A stretch of DNA of 35,598 bases from Roseomonas sp. KE2513 (GTDB lineage Bacteria > Pseudomonadota > Alphaproteobacteria > Acetobacterales > Acetobacteraceae). A program made the position numbers and the translations under genes. The stretch's first letter is position 1, and each line of letters opens with the position of its first letter. Below, piece after piece: positions 13,754 to 20,830 of this stretch. The stretch covers positions 1 to 35,598 of the forward strand of contig NZ_RCVR01000045.1 in NCBI RefSeq assembly GCF_016107305.1, in the 5' to 3' direction. The notes under the pieces are model-generated. The model did not search any database. It saw only the letters and a list, made by a program, of their open reading frames with translations, and was not told the origin of the DNA.

Positions 13754-14671
13754 TCAGCTTTTCACCAGCCGTGGCATCACTGGCGCCCGTGCCGGCTTCA
13801 ACGTTAGTCCTCGCTCGTCCACCTCGATCTCGGCACTTGGGTACACGGCACATGCCAAGTGCAGGTTCTCAAGGAACCGCGGCTTGAAGTGGTGAAGTCC
13901 CTTGTACCCAGCTCCGAACTGCGACTGGAGCGCCTTCCAGGTAATCGGCTTCGGACTGCGCAAAACATGCAGCCGGTAGGTGAGCCAGCAATAAATATCT
14001 AACGCCATCGAATTGTTGCTAAGCGCCTTAATCGCTGCCTCCTCGATCGGCACGGGATGGCGCTGGAGCTGCTCGAAGAAGCTCTCCGAGAGTCGCACCG
14101 TGTCAGTGAACAGCGCTCCCTGCGAGGGGTCTTCGGTGCCAACGAACATCGCCGTGTCCACGATGTTTTGGTTTACCAGACCAGCGCGGCCAGCAGTCTT
14201 GATGTGAAAGGTCAGGCGGCAGCGGGAGATCCGTTCAGCTTGCTCTCGAACGTCCTTGAAGCTCTTGCCGCCGATTGGAATGCCGAGGCGGGCCAGCCAA
14301 GCACGCAAGCTGCGCCCGAGCTCGATCTCGCGAGAGCCAGTCCGGAGCGCCTCGGACTGGAGAAAGAGCAAGATCAGGCGGGCGCGACTCCCGTAGGGCA
14401 CCCCCACCCATTCAGGCTCGCTAGAGTCCACAGCCCGCCGGCCTGGCTCAACCAGGAGCGTCACGTGCTCCGAGCTGATCTTCCAGACGGCGTCGTCCGC
14501 TAGCCGCTTGTGTGGGAGCGCTGCCTGGGTCCAGCCCGAATAGATAAACCCGACGCTGGAATCCTCGTCGGCCATGTAGGAAGCAGCTGCTTCCACAACA
14601 CGACGATCGATGTCGGCTGCCAGGGCTCCCACCTTGCCCTGCGCCTCAATCAGGCGATGCACCGTCCCCAC
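13754..14671 (-). CDS. repA: plasmid replication initiator, RepA_C type
   Basis: This 305-residue protein matches the plasmid RepA family of alphaproteobacteria: LPHKRL...WKISSEHVTLLVEPG near residues 50-80, VGVPYGSRARLILLFLQSEALRTGSREIELGRSLRAWLARLGIPIGGKS in the middle, then FKDVREQAERISRCRLTF and a C-terminal wing NNSMALDIYCWLTYRLHVL...PKPITWKALQSQFGAGY. It starts at GTG with AAGGAGAG upstream. Such initiators bind iterons to open the origin; a matching iteron array lies 55-330 bp upstream of the start. This is the main evidence that the window belongs to a plasmid or chromid. Confidence 0.93.
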   Translation of the reverse strand: MGTVHRLIEAQGKVGALAADIDRRVVEAAASYMADEDSSVGFIYSGWTQAALPHKRLADDAVWKISSEHVTLLVEPGRRAVDSSEPEWVGVPYGSRARLILLFLQSEALRTGSREIELGRSLRAWLARLGIPIGGKSFKDVREQAERISRCRLTFHIKTAGRAGLVNQNIVDTAMFVGTEDPSQGALFTDTVRLSESFFEQLQRHPVPIEEAAIKALSNNSMALDIYCWLTYRLHVLRSPKPITWKALQSQFGAGYKGLHHFKPRFLENLHLACAVYPSAEIEVDERGLTLKPARAPVMPRLVKS

Positions 14672-14725
14672 GGCTCTCTCCTTAGGCTCCTTGCCCTTAT
14701 GCCATGCCGGGCGGGGCTGTCGCCT

Positions 14726-14999
14726 GTGGACTCCTGCGAGGAAGGCTACTTGGAGGTAGTAGAGATTCTAACTATTAGCTTGTTCGCAAGAGTCCACGGG
14801 ATAATAGCGCCAATCTACTGATCTGATCTGCTGAGTGCTCGCAACAGTCCACACTTTGCTCGCAACAGTCCTCGGCAGATCTGGGGGCAAGAGGCAGCAC
14901 CGAGGTGCTTGAGCTTGCCCTCCCTACGGTCCGATTCGCCCAAATCAATATCGCAAGAGTCCACAGTCTGCGGTGCCCTTCTACCTCGCAAGAGTCCTC
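14726..14999 (+). repeat. iteron array, candidate replication origin (oriV)
   Basis: Six copies of a 14-bp element, consensus TCGCAASAGTCCWC: 14784-14797, 14839-14852, 14860-14873, 14951-14964 and 14986-14999 in direct orientation and 14726-14739 inverted (with GG for AS). Copies three and four are spaced 21 bp, two helical turns. The array sits directly upstream of repA, with AT-rich DNA (14755-14785) between. That is the layout of an iteron-controlled theta origin. A DnaA box was not identified. Confidence 0.85.
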
Positions 15000-15044
15000 G
15001 CCCTTGGTTGCGGAACCTTAACAAGCGATCATGTGCGGTAATGA

Positions 15045-15075
15045 CACCGCCGATGCCCTGTGGACATCGGCGGTG
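15045..15075 (-). terminator. perfect 11-bp inverted repeat downstream of 15084 gene
   Basis: CACCGCCGATG (15045-15055) pairs perfectly with CATCGGCGGTG (15065-15075) around a 9-base loop. It begins 9 bp after the stop of the minus-strand gene and separates it from the iterons. No T-run follows, so it may be a Rho-assisted terminator or an insulating hairpin at the origin edge. Confidence 0.5.
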
Positions 15076-15083
15076 AGCTAACC

Positions 15084-15407
15084 CTAGCGCAAAGCCTCGC
15101 AGGTCTCGCCTGCGAACATGGTGTTGATGCAATTTCCAATGGCTGCGCCGACTGCAGCACCGGGAGCCCCGCCCAGGGCCATGCCAACTGCCCCGCTGCC
15201 TGAGACGACAGCCCCGCGGGCCGCGGGTGTCAAAATTGGGCCCTCAATAACACGGTCGCAGAAGTCGCCCACGCTACCCCGGATCAGCCCTCCGGGGCCG
15301 CACAGCCCGCCAGCTTCTGCTGGCAGTGCGGCTACAGTTCCACAAAGTCCGGCGGCCATAAGGGCCGCGACCCTCGCGGCTTGATACAGCTGCTTCACAG
15401 TAAGCAT
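15084..15407 (-). CDS. small exported glycine-zipper protein
   Basis: Start at the ATG at 15407 (MLTVKQLYQAARVAALMAAG), with a GGAGGAT site; the longer frame to 15443 lacks support. The 107-residue product has a signal peptide (VAALMAAGLCGTVAALPAEAGG) and a C-terminal glycine/alanine-zipper helix (GAVVSGSGAVGMALGGAPGAAVGAAIG) followed by CINTMF...CEALR, with cysteines that could pair. Glycine-zipper helices associate with membranes; small bacteriocin-like and entry-exclusion-like proteins share this form. No specific family can be assigned. Confidence 0.65.
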   Translation of the reverse strand: MLTVKQLYQAARVAALMAAGLCGTVAALPAEAGGLCGPGGLIRGSVGDFCDRVIEGPILTPAARGAVVSGSGAVGMALGGAPGAAVGAAIGNCINTMFAGETCEALR

Positions 15408-15484
15408 GAGTAGATCCTCCGTTGCCGAGCCTCGCGATCGCATTCGGATCGGGCTCGACAGCAGACAACCCCATCAAGTTATTC

Positions 15485-15513
15485 CTGTCACCATACTAAA
15501 AATAAGGTATAAT
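15485..15513 (+). promoter_or_regulatory. sigma-70-like promoter for the HTH/peptide operon
   Basis: CTGTCA (15485-15490), a 17-bp spacer and TATAAT (15508-15513) form a good sigma-70 promoter pointing to the gene at 15669. The 150-base leader is AT-rich and contains two inverted repeats: CCGGG...CCCGG around 15561-15592 and CGGAAAA...TTTTCCG around 15590-15616, which could be operator or leader structures. Confidence 0.5.
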
Positions 15514-15668
15514 TCCTCAAAGATCTCGGCGAAAAGATTAAAATCTATTTCAGGAAATAAAGCCGGGTCAATTTAGGGAATAACTCCCGGAAAAAATTTG
15601 CGTATCTTTTCCGAGACGATGAGGTCAGAACAGGGTTAGCCTTTGGAACTGAAGGGTAGGAGGCGCTG

Positions 15669-16556
15669 ATGGCGATGAGAGCTGACGAACTCATCTCTGT
15701 TATCAGGGGTAGAGGAGAGACAATGGGGCAGATCGCGCAGATTGCAAAGAAAAGCGAACGCCACGTTAGGGATGTCTCCACTGGAAAAATCGTGCCAAGA
15801 AACGAGACTGAATTGGAGCGCAATCTTGGTCACAGAGCGAAAGAACTTATCAAATTGCCCTGGTGCTCAGACGCGCTGGAACAAATGATTATTATCAGAG
15901 AATTATACCGAGAGAAAAAGTTTATTGAACTGGAGCAGACTTTCGAGTTCTCCAGCCGGAGCATGCTTGTTGACATCCATAAGCACGATGCGCTGACCGC
16001 GATTGAGCCTAGTCAAGAGTTGTGGGGTAAGGCTCTCATCGTTTTCTATTATGTGTTTGCCATGAGGAATTCTAACAAAAAAAGCCAACAAAGTAAGTAC
16101 TCGACAAATGATTGGAGTTCCATCGTTAGTGTCCTTGCAAAACTGCTTAATGCTGTGCCTGACCAAGAACAGGCATGGGTTACTATTCTTCGCTATAAGA
16201 TCAATCAACTACGCTTGGCCGATAAGTGGAACTCACTCAGCCCAAGTGAGCGCACGTCAGCTGACATGCAGGAGTGGCTCGAGAAAACTGATATGCGCAA
16301 GCAGTTGCTTGCCTACAATCAAATGGTTCCACATGTATTTGAAGCGCCATTTGCTGCTCTGGCTATTGCTTCGCGATTTGGCGAACGGTCTGATTATCCA
16401 GCCATCCTTGCGCGGCTTCAGGCAATTGACTCGCGCTTCATGACATTTGAAAGCATAGAAAATATCCAATACGAGTACTTTGATGACGATTTTGCCGATT
16501 TCAGAGCGTGGGCAAAACAAGAACTTTGTACAATTCCAAACGGGAGGGCTGCATGA
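15669..16556 (+). CDS. putative HTH regulator with large helical C-terminal domain
   Basis: A 295-residue protein of low GC content. The first 60 residues (MAMRADELISVIRGRGETMGQIAQIAKKSERHVRDVSTGK...) read as a helix-turn-helix: G-Q-I-A-Q-I-A-K-K-S as helix and turn, R-H-V-R-D-V as the recognition helix. The remainder is almost wholly helical with repeated Trp and aromatic pairs, compatible with a TPR-like superhelix but without a clear repeat. A GAGG site precedes the ATG. The gene ends in an ATGA overlap with a 67-residue exported peptide, an arrangement like Gram-positive peptide-sensing regulators (RRNPP). That comparison rests on layout only; it may equally be an unrelated island protein. 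Confidence 0.6.
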   Translation: MAMRADELISVIRGRGETMGQIAQIAKKSERHVRDVSTGKIVPRNETELERNLGHRAKELIKLPWCSDALEQMIIIRELYREKKFIELEQTFEFSSRSMLVDIHKHDALTAIEPSQELWGKALIVFYYVFAMRNSNKKSQQSKYSTNDWSSIVSVLAKLLNAVPDQEQAWVTILRYKINQLRLADKWNSLSPSERTSADMQEWLEKTDMRKQLLAYNQMVPHVFEAPFAALAIASRFGERSDYPAILARLQAIDSRFMTFESIENIQYEYFDDDFADFRAWAKQELCTIPNGRAA

Positions 16557-16756
16557 TGCATAGTAAGATCAGGAATAAAATATTAGCTTCCTTCATTCTC
16601 GGAGGAGTTGCGTTTGGATGCGTCTCTATGAACTTCAGCCATAGTTCTGTTGCAGACCAAAACTGCGGGAAAGCCACTCCTATCGCGGCATCCGCTACCG
16701 AAGAAAAAATCGGACTCCTGGCAGGTGGCATTGGTCCGAATATCGGACCGGCTTAA
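16553..16756 (+). CDS. small exported peptide coupled to the HTH gene
   Basis: A 67-residue protein starting ATGATG in an ATGA overlap with the HTH gene. It has a basic N-terminus (MMHSKIRNKI), a hydrophobic stretch LASFILGGVAFGCVSM ending near a Cys (a near-lipobox, A-F-G-C), then a polar part and a Gly/Pro-rich tail (IGLLAGGIGPNIGPA). It is likely secreted or membrane-attached. The overlap means it is made in proportion to the regulator. A strong terminator follows at 16841. Whether the tail is processed to a signal is unknown. Confidence 0.6.
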   Translation: MMHSKIRNKILASFILGGVAFGCVSMNFSHSSVADQNCGKATPIAASATEEKIGLLAGGIGPNIGPA

Positions 16757-16840
16757 TACACGGACGCACAGACGGAATTGATGAGGTGATGCTGTTATAA
16801 AAGTTCGGCGGCGTGGTCTATACTGTCAGGGGCCGTGTTG

Positions 16841-16886
16841 GCATGAGGACTGCGCATTTGTCGGCAGTCCTCATGCTATCTCTTTT
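16841..16886 (+). terminator. intrinsic terminator of the HTH/peptide operon
   Basis: GCATGAGGACTGC (16841-16853) pairs perfectly with GCAGTCCTCATGC (16864-16876) around a 10-base loop and is followed by TATCTCTTTT. It lies 85 bp after the peptide gene and closes the low-GC island. Confidence 0.8.
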
Positions 16887-17180
16887 CAAAAGATTTGGAG
16901 CCTCTCAAAGGCCCGCATCTTCGTGTTCCCGACATGGGTGCTCATCGTCGGCCCCACCCTACCCTCGCCGCCATAATAGGGTGCGCACGGCTTGCTTGAG
17001 GGGGGTCCTAGCAATCCAATTTGCGACCTCGGCCTCAGCCACCATCCTGCGGAATCCCGTCATGTCCCGCGTCATCCCGAGCGATCCCTGGGACGCGAGG
17101 CAGGCAGTCCGGCGACGACGCCTAACCTAGTTCGGTGTCGCCGGGGTGGTCGGGAAAGGTACTCGTGCTTCCACCGGCAC

Positions 17181-17891
17181 TTACCCCTGCCGCCAGTAAA
17201 TGGCGTTCAGCCGTACAAGGTCGTTGACCAAGTCCCAGGCCCAGGCCGCGGCAAACCGGCCAATTGTCGCCACCTCCTGCGTCAGCCCACCCATGATGGT
17301 GCCGAGCAGAATGCAAACCGTGCCGAGGACCGAAAGGTTGAGGCCGCCCGTCTGCGCTTTGGTAATGAGCAAGCGCACTACTTGCTCGCCCCGCTCACGA
17401 GTTGCCTCTTCGTCGACAAGCTTCCGGCTGACCTCAACGAGCCGACGGTCAATCGCCTTCTGCCCCTTCGTGAACGCCGTCTGCAGGGCAGATAACTCTC
17501 GCCGCAGTGCATCGATCTGCTCCTGCACGCTCGACGTTAGAGTGCCGGTGGCTTCCCCGCCTATGAAATCCGTTGTCGTCCCTAACTGCTGCCCTTCAAT
17601 CGTCACACTGACGTCCTGGGACGGCGGCCGGGGAAAAGCCATCAAGTTCTGCCAGGCGCTTCCGAGAAAGCCGGGCTGGCCGAAATCCCGGCGGGTGTTG
17701 CGGATGCCGACGGCGACGGTGGCGACACCCAGGAGTTGCAGAGCCGCGCCACAGCGGCGGATTGTCGTTTCGTCTTGTGACCAAAGGATGACCCAGAGAG
17801 TGACGCCGAGAACCAGTAAGGTGGTCCATAGGTACCGAAGCGCCCAGAAATACCTCCCAAGGTCGACCAGAAACTGCCAGTAGCGCCCCAT
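17181..17891 (-). CDS. membrane protein with central coiled coil
   Basis: A 236-residue protein. Residues about 18-36 (LRYLWTTLLVLGVTLWVIL) and 47-62 (GAALQLLGVATVAVGI) are two N-terminal transmembrane helices. A soluble part follows with a coiled coil (SSVQEQIDALRRELSALQTAFTKGQKAIDRRLVEVSRKL, about 120-160), and a last hydrophobic segment (LSVLGTVCILLGTIMGGL). The C-terminal AWAWDLVNDLVRL resembles the WAWDLVQDLLRL end of the Tat protein at 29202, perhaps by chance. No named family. Start ATG at 17891. Confidence 0.75.
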   Translation of the reverse strand: MGRYWQFLVDLGRYFWALRYLWTTLLVLGVTLWVILWSQDETTIRRCGAALQLLGVATVAVGIRNTRRDFGQPGFLGSAWQNLMAFPRPPSQDVSVTIEGQQLGTTTDFIGGEATGTLTSSVQEQIDALRRELSALQTAFTKGQKAIDRRLVEVSRKLVDEEATRERGEQVVRLLITKAQTGGLNLSVLGTVCILLGTIMGGLTQEVATIGRFAAAWAWDLVNDLVRLNAIYWRQG

Positions 17892-17970
17892 CCTGCGATT
17901 TATCCATTCCCTACTTGTCGTGACCGCCCACCAGGGTTCCCGCCACGGCCGCGAGTGCTATCGCAGGTTC

Positions 17971-18093
17971 ATGCCCGCTGACACAATCGCCGCTCACAAG
18001 CCCCGCATCGTGAAGCCTGCCAGTGGCGAGAGCGCGCCGATCTATGACTACCGCGGCGCCGTAATCCACTCGAACGACGTTGAGAGGGTTTGA
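17971..18093 (+). pseudogene. truncated paralogue of the gene at 31268
   Basis: The 40-codon frame reads MPADTIAAHKPRIVKPASG and on through Y-D-Y-R-G-A-V-I-H-S-N-D, matching the first 36 residues of the 87-residue protein at 31268 (MPSDTPAAHKPRIVKPASG...YNYRGALIGSNE) almost residue for residue, then diverges and stops. The break is followed at once by transposase remnants, so the 3' half was probably lost through an insertion or deletion event. Confidence 0.75.
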
Positions 18094-18245
18094 TGTGACG
18101 CGAGACTGCAGAGCAGGATCCGGTCAAGCGTCCACCGGCTCCCTCACAGCGTCGATGTGCCCGAGCCTGCTTCAGAAGCCGCGCGAGCCGTGTTGGAGGC
18201 ATTGTCAGGTTGGTCGACTAGTTGGGTAGTGGCAGCCTACCCGCT

Positions 18246-18655
18246 ATGACGACCTCGCCTAATCCGTACCGAGGCTTCTGCTACCCAGCCGAGGTCATCC
18301 AGCATGCGGTGTGGCTGTACCACTGCTTCAGCCTCAGCCTGCGTGACGTCGAGCTGATCCTTGCCGCGCGAGGTATTGTGGTCAGCTACGAGACCATCCG
18401 GGGCTGGGGCCTGCGCTTCGGCCGGCTGTTCGCGAACGAGCTGAAGCGACGTCGGGCGCCGAGGTGTCACACCAGCCGACACGACGACGAGAACGACAGA
18501 TGTAGCGGTTCAAGTCGCCGCGTCACGCTCAACAATTCCTCTCCGCCCACTGCCGGATCCACGATCACTTCCAACTCCGTCGTCACCGCCTGACCGCCGA
18601 CCAACACCGTCAAGTCCGCAACACCGCGTTCAGCGCTTAGCGGGATGTGACCGGA
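18246..18655 (+). mobile_element. IS6-family transposase remnant with internal deletion
   Basis: The frame from 18246 gives a typical IS6 N-terminus (YRGFCYPAEVIQHAVWLYH, RDVELILAARGIVVSYETI, GLRFGRLFANELKRRR). It then jumps, in another frame from about 18506, to the typical C-terminal part (HAQQFLSAHCRIHDHFQL, RRHRLTADQHRQVRNTAFSA), where a TAG replaces the usual Trp codon. The whole DDE catalytic core between is missing. It cannot encode a working transposase. Confidence 0.85.
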
Positions 18656-18657
18656 AC

Positions 18658-18939
18658 TTGATGGACTGTGTGAGGGCTGCGCCAGCCAAGGTGTTCCTTG
18701 GCTCCTACCTCGCCGACCTGACAACGCCGTTCAACACGCTCGCCGAAGCCAAGGTGCTGATCGAGGACTGGCGCCGCCACTACAACACCCTCCGCCCGCA
18801 CTCCGCGCTGCACTACCGCCCGCCCGCGCCAGAGGTGCTCCTGCCGTCACGTCTGCCGTCCCCCGAAGGCCATCCACTCACCAGTTCAGGACAAGGGCCC
18901 GTTGTGGTTCACCAAAAATCTGCCTGGATTCCCTCGTGA
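18658..18939 (+). mobile_element. IS3-type transposase C-terminal fragment
   Basis: The frame contains FNTLAEAKVLIEDWRRHYNTLRPHSALHYRPPAPE, the hallmark C-terminus of IS3-family OrfB integrase-core transposases (the W-R-x-x-Y-N-x-x-R-P-H-S-A-L block). Everything upstream in the element is absent and the frame begins within the IS6 debris. It is a 3' remnant only. Confidence 0.85.
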
Positions 18940-18946
18940 GGGCTGG

Positions 18947-19435
18947 TCAAGGGGCTGGTAGAGCGGGAACCGTCTCAATAAGGCCCTCAATCAGCAGAAC
19001 TCGTTCAGGACTTGCCTGAAATTCGATCAACTGATGGCTCGGCGAAAGGCCAATAAAACCAACGGCCCAGTTAACAGCGCTGCTGAATATAGTAGCGCCC
19101 TGATTGAGCAATCCATGCGCATAGGCAGTGCCGGCAAGTATTCCTGCCAATCCACCAGCAACAAAAGTTCCGACAATCGAAGCTTCGAGTGCTGCAACGC
19201 GTTGATCTTGACTGGCAAATGCTTCGGCAAAAACTACTCTGACGTATTCTTCACCAAATAATGCTGTCATTTGTTCGATGTGAGCTACTGTTGGTGCTGC
19301 ACCTCTGAGCCAGCGCTCAGCAGTTCCAATGCTGACGCCGAAATCCCTCGCTATCAGCTTGGCGCGCGATTTGGGATAGCGCTGGCGCAAGAACTCTGCG
19401 GTTCGAGGGCCGACCCCAAGAATCTTACGGTCCAT
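18947..19435 (-). CDS. HTH protein with C-terminal hydrophobic segments
   Basis: Start at the ATG at 19435 (MDRKILGVGPRTAEFLRQRYPKS), since the longer frame to 19741 is implausible and crosses the divergent gene. The first half is a DNA-binding helix-turn-helix (KSRAKLIARDFGVSIGTAERWLRGAAPT, about 22-50) followed by HIEQMTALFGEEYVRVVF. The second half has a hydrophobic stretch (ASIVGTFVAGGLAGILAGTAYAHGLL) and another (AVNWAVGFIGL), suggesting a membrane-linked or membrane-inserted regulator. It is divergent from a 51-residue hydrophobic peptide across an operator-like gap. Confidence 0.68.
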   Translation of the reverse strand: MDRKILGVGPRTAEFLRQRYPKSRAKLIARDFGVSIGTAERWLRGAAPTVAHIEQMTALFGEEYVRVVFAEAFASQDQRVAALEASIVGTFVAGGLAGILAGTAYAHGLLNQGATIFSSAVNWAVGFIGLSPSHQLIEFQASPERVLLIEGLIETVPALPAP

Positions 19436-19456
19436 GATGCTCGACGGTCGTTTCAA

Positions 19457-19501
19457 ATGTCGACATTGTCGCGAAGAACGCAGCATTGGCATAGAGCCAA
19501 T
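19457..19501. promoter_or_regulatory. operator-like palindromes between divergent genes
   Basis: Two inverted repeats lie in the 87-bp divergent gap: a perfect 10-bp palindrome ATGTCGACAT (19457-19466) and ATTGGC-N5-GCCAAT (19485-19501). They are natural candidates for binding by the adjacent HTH protein and would allow control of both genes. Not tested. Confidence 0.4.
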
Positions 19502-19522
19502 GAACGGAGCGAGAGCAGAAAC

Positions 19523-19678
19523 ATGAGCAACAAGCTTACTCTTGTGCAGATGGGCGTTGTTACGGCTGTGAGCGCAGCGGCCGTCCCGGCTGGGCCTATT
19601 GTTGTGGCGTTTGCCATACTCGGCGCGACTGGTGGGTGCGTTCTGTCGAACCTTGCTGGAATGACTGCTCAGAATTAG
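19523..19678 (+). CDS. 51-residue hydrophobic (membrane) peptide
   Basis: From the ATG at 19523 (MSNKLTLVQMGVVTAV...), after a GGAGCGAGAG site, the product is hydrophobic over residues 8-45 with Gly/Ala/Pro-rich content (VSAAAVPAGPIVVAFAILGATGGCVL), enough for one or two short transmembrane helices. It is divergent from an HTH/hydrophobic protein and is followed by two hairpins. A toxin-like or phage-type membrane peptide is one possibility; there is no sequence match that proves it. Confidence 0.55.
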   Translation: MSNKLTLVQMGVVTAVSAAAVPAGPIVVAFAILGATGGCVLSNLAGMTAQN

Positions 19679-19726
19679 CCAACAGCACGGTAGAACCAGC
19701 AAAAAGCAACCAAGGTTCTGAAACTC

Positions 19727-19784
19727 CCTCGACTGGTCCATCCAACGGGCCCAGTCGAGGGACTGCTGGCCCTGCTAGCAGTCG
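19727..19784 (+). terminator. two adjacent hairpins after the 51-residue peptide gene
   Basis: CCCTCGACTGG (19727-19737) pairs perfectly with CCAGTCGAGGG (19752-19762), and immediately GACTGCT (19762-19768) pairs with AGCAGTC (19778-19784). They share a base at 19762. No T-tract follows, so termination may need Rho; alternatively they stabilise the transcript. Confidence 0.5.
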
Positions 19785-19896
19785 CTCCGTGTCGAGCTAG
19801 GCGCCCACCAATTCTACGATAGCGTCCAGGTGCCCAATGCTGCCCCACAGGCCGCGAGGACCATGCGAGGCGTGTGGGTGGCTGGCGTGTTGTCGC

Positions 19897-20328
19897 TCAC
19901 CGGCCTTGGCACCCCAGTCGCTGGATACAGGCGTCGCGGATCCAGGCCGAGCACTCCATGCCGTCTGCCTTGGCGGCTGCGTTGATACGATCTAGTAGGT
20001 TCCTCTCCATCTGGAGCATGGTTGAAGACATCGGTGGCACAGACTGATTGCCGGGCGGCGAGGCTTTTGCGGCATCACCTTGTTCCTGACGATAAACAGC
20101 AAACGCGGCTTTCATTCTCTCTGATGCCACCTTGCGGCGCTCATAGCGTGCCATCCGTCCGTCCGGGGGAGGCACCAGATGAGCGAAGGTCGATTTCGGC
20201 TTTTCCGGCACTCGTGTGGGCGAGGGATTGGGGACGAGGTGCCTTCCAGAAAGGGTCTGGTCCTCCCGTAAGATGGGTTGTGTTCCCCATGCTCGTCGGC
20301 GTGCTTTTTCCCAATTCAGGCGGGGCAC
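19897..20328 (-). CDS. putative ribbon-helix-helix protein
   Basis: A 143-residue protein from a GTG at 20328 with a strong GGGAGG site. The first 90 residues are basic and Pro-rich, without clear fold. The C-terminal 40 (LQMERNLLDRINAAAKADGMECSAWIRDACIQRL) match the Arc/CopG ribbon-helix-helix pattern: a strand, helix LLDRINAAAKADG, a short turn and helix SAWIRDACIQRL. These dimers bind operators; the long basic extension is unusual. No toxin partner is beside it. Confidence 0.68.
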   Translation of the reverse strand: MPRLNWEKARRRAWGTQPILREDQTLSGRHLVPNPSPTRVPEKPKSTFAHLVPPPDGRMARYERRKVASERMKAAFAVYRQEQGDAAKASPPGNQSVPPMSSTMLQMERNLLDRINAAAKADGMECSAWIRDACIQRLGCQGR

Positions 20329-20511
20329 ATCAGGCCTCCCTAAGTTCTGCGTAGTGGCGTTACGGCGTCAGTCAATCTTACCTCACCGCTGCGGCTTGAT
20401 GGGCGCACCAGAGGGACAAGAAGGAATTTTTGGCTCTCCATTAGACGTGTGGCGTGGCAACCACCCCCTCACTGCGATCTAGGCACGATAACAGACCGAA
20501 GCCCTCTTCCT

Positions 20512-20542
20512 AGTGTCCGACAATGGTGGATTATCGGACACT
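20512..20542. other. candidate tyrosine-recombinase core site 2
   Basis: AGTGTCCGACAA (20512-20523) and TTATCGGACACT (20531-20542) are inverted arms, 11 of 12 positions pairing, around a 7-bp spacer. The inner CCGACAA-N7-TTATCGG is identical in arms and spacing to the site at 8963-8983. It sits 37 bp ahead of the two-gene recombinase operon, so it is the likely binding and crossover site of that enzyme, or an operator for it. Confidence 0.55.
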
Positions 20543-20578
20543 GGACCGCGCGGGGGTTTCCACCCAGCATCCTCCCCC

Positions 20579-20830
20579 ATGGACCGGCCCGATCCCCCTG
20601 CCCGTGTGCCGGTCAGCGCCGCATGGCTCGACGAGCAGGAGCGCAAGCAGGCCGCCTATGCTGCCGCTCGGCGGGCCCGGGCCGCGCCTTGGGAGGCGAC
20701 GCCGCAACCGGAGCTCGAGGAGCCGTCACCGCCCTCCGCAGCAACACCGGCGCCAGAGCCATCAGCCTCGCCTGCGGGCCGCCGCCAGCGCGGACCGATC
20801 GTTGATCCGCGGCAAGGCCGCCTCTTCTGA
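20579..20830 (+). CDS. small protein coupled to the recombinase gene
   Basis: An 83-residue protein starting MDRPDPPARVPVSAAWLDEQERK. A short helix (AAWLDEQERKQAAYAAARRARA) is followed by a low-complexity Pro/Ala/Ser/Glu segment and a basic tail (RRQRGPIVDPRQGRLF). It ends in a TGATG overlap with the recombinase. Position and coupling suggest an accessory factor, but the tail is low complexity and no family is recognised. The other recombinase operon also begins with a gene of about this size (9150), without clear sequence similarity. Confidence 0.6.
   Translation: MDRPDPPARVPVSAAWLDEQERKQAAYAAARRARAAPWEATPQPELEEPSPPSAATPAPEPSASPAGRRQRGPIVDPRQGRLF

Noticed and set aside
14815-15132. 105-residue minus frame upstream of repA
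   Set aside because: It runs through the iterons and its composition follows them; no RBS, and it overlaps the glycine-zipper gene.
18222-18939. Intact IS6 or IS3 element
   Set aside because: The IS6 catalytic core is missing, frames are broken and only the C-terminus of the IS3 transposase remains.
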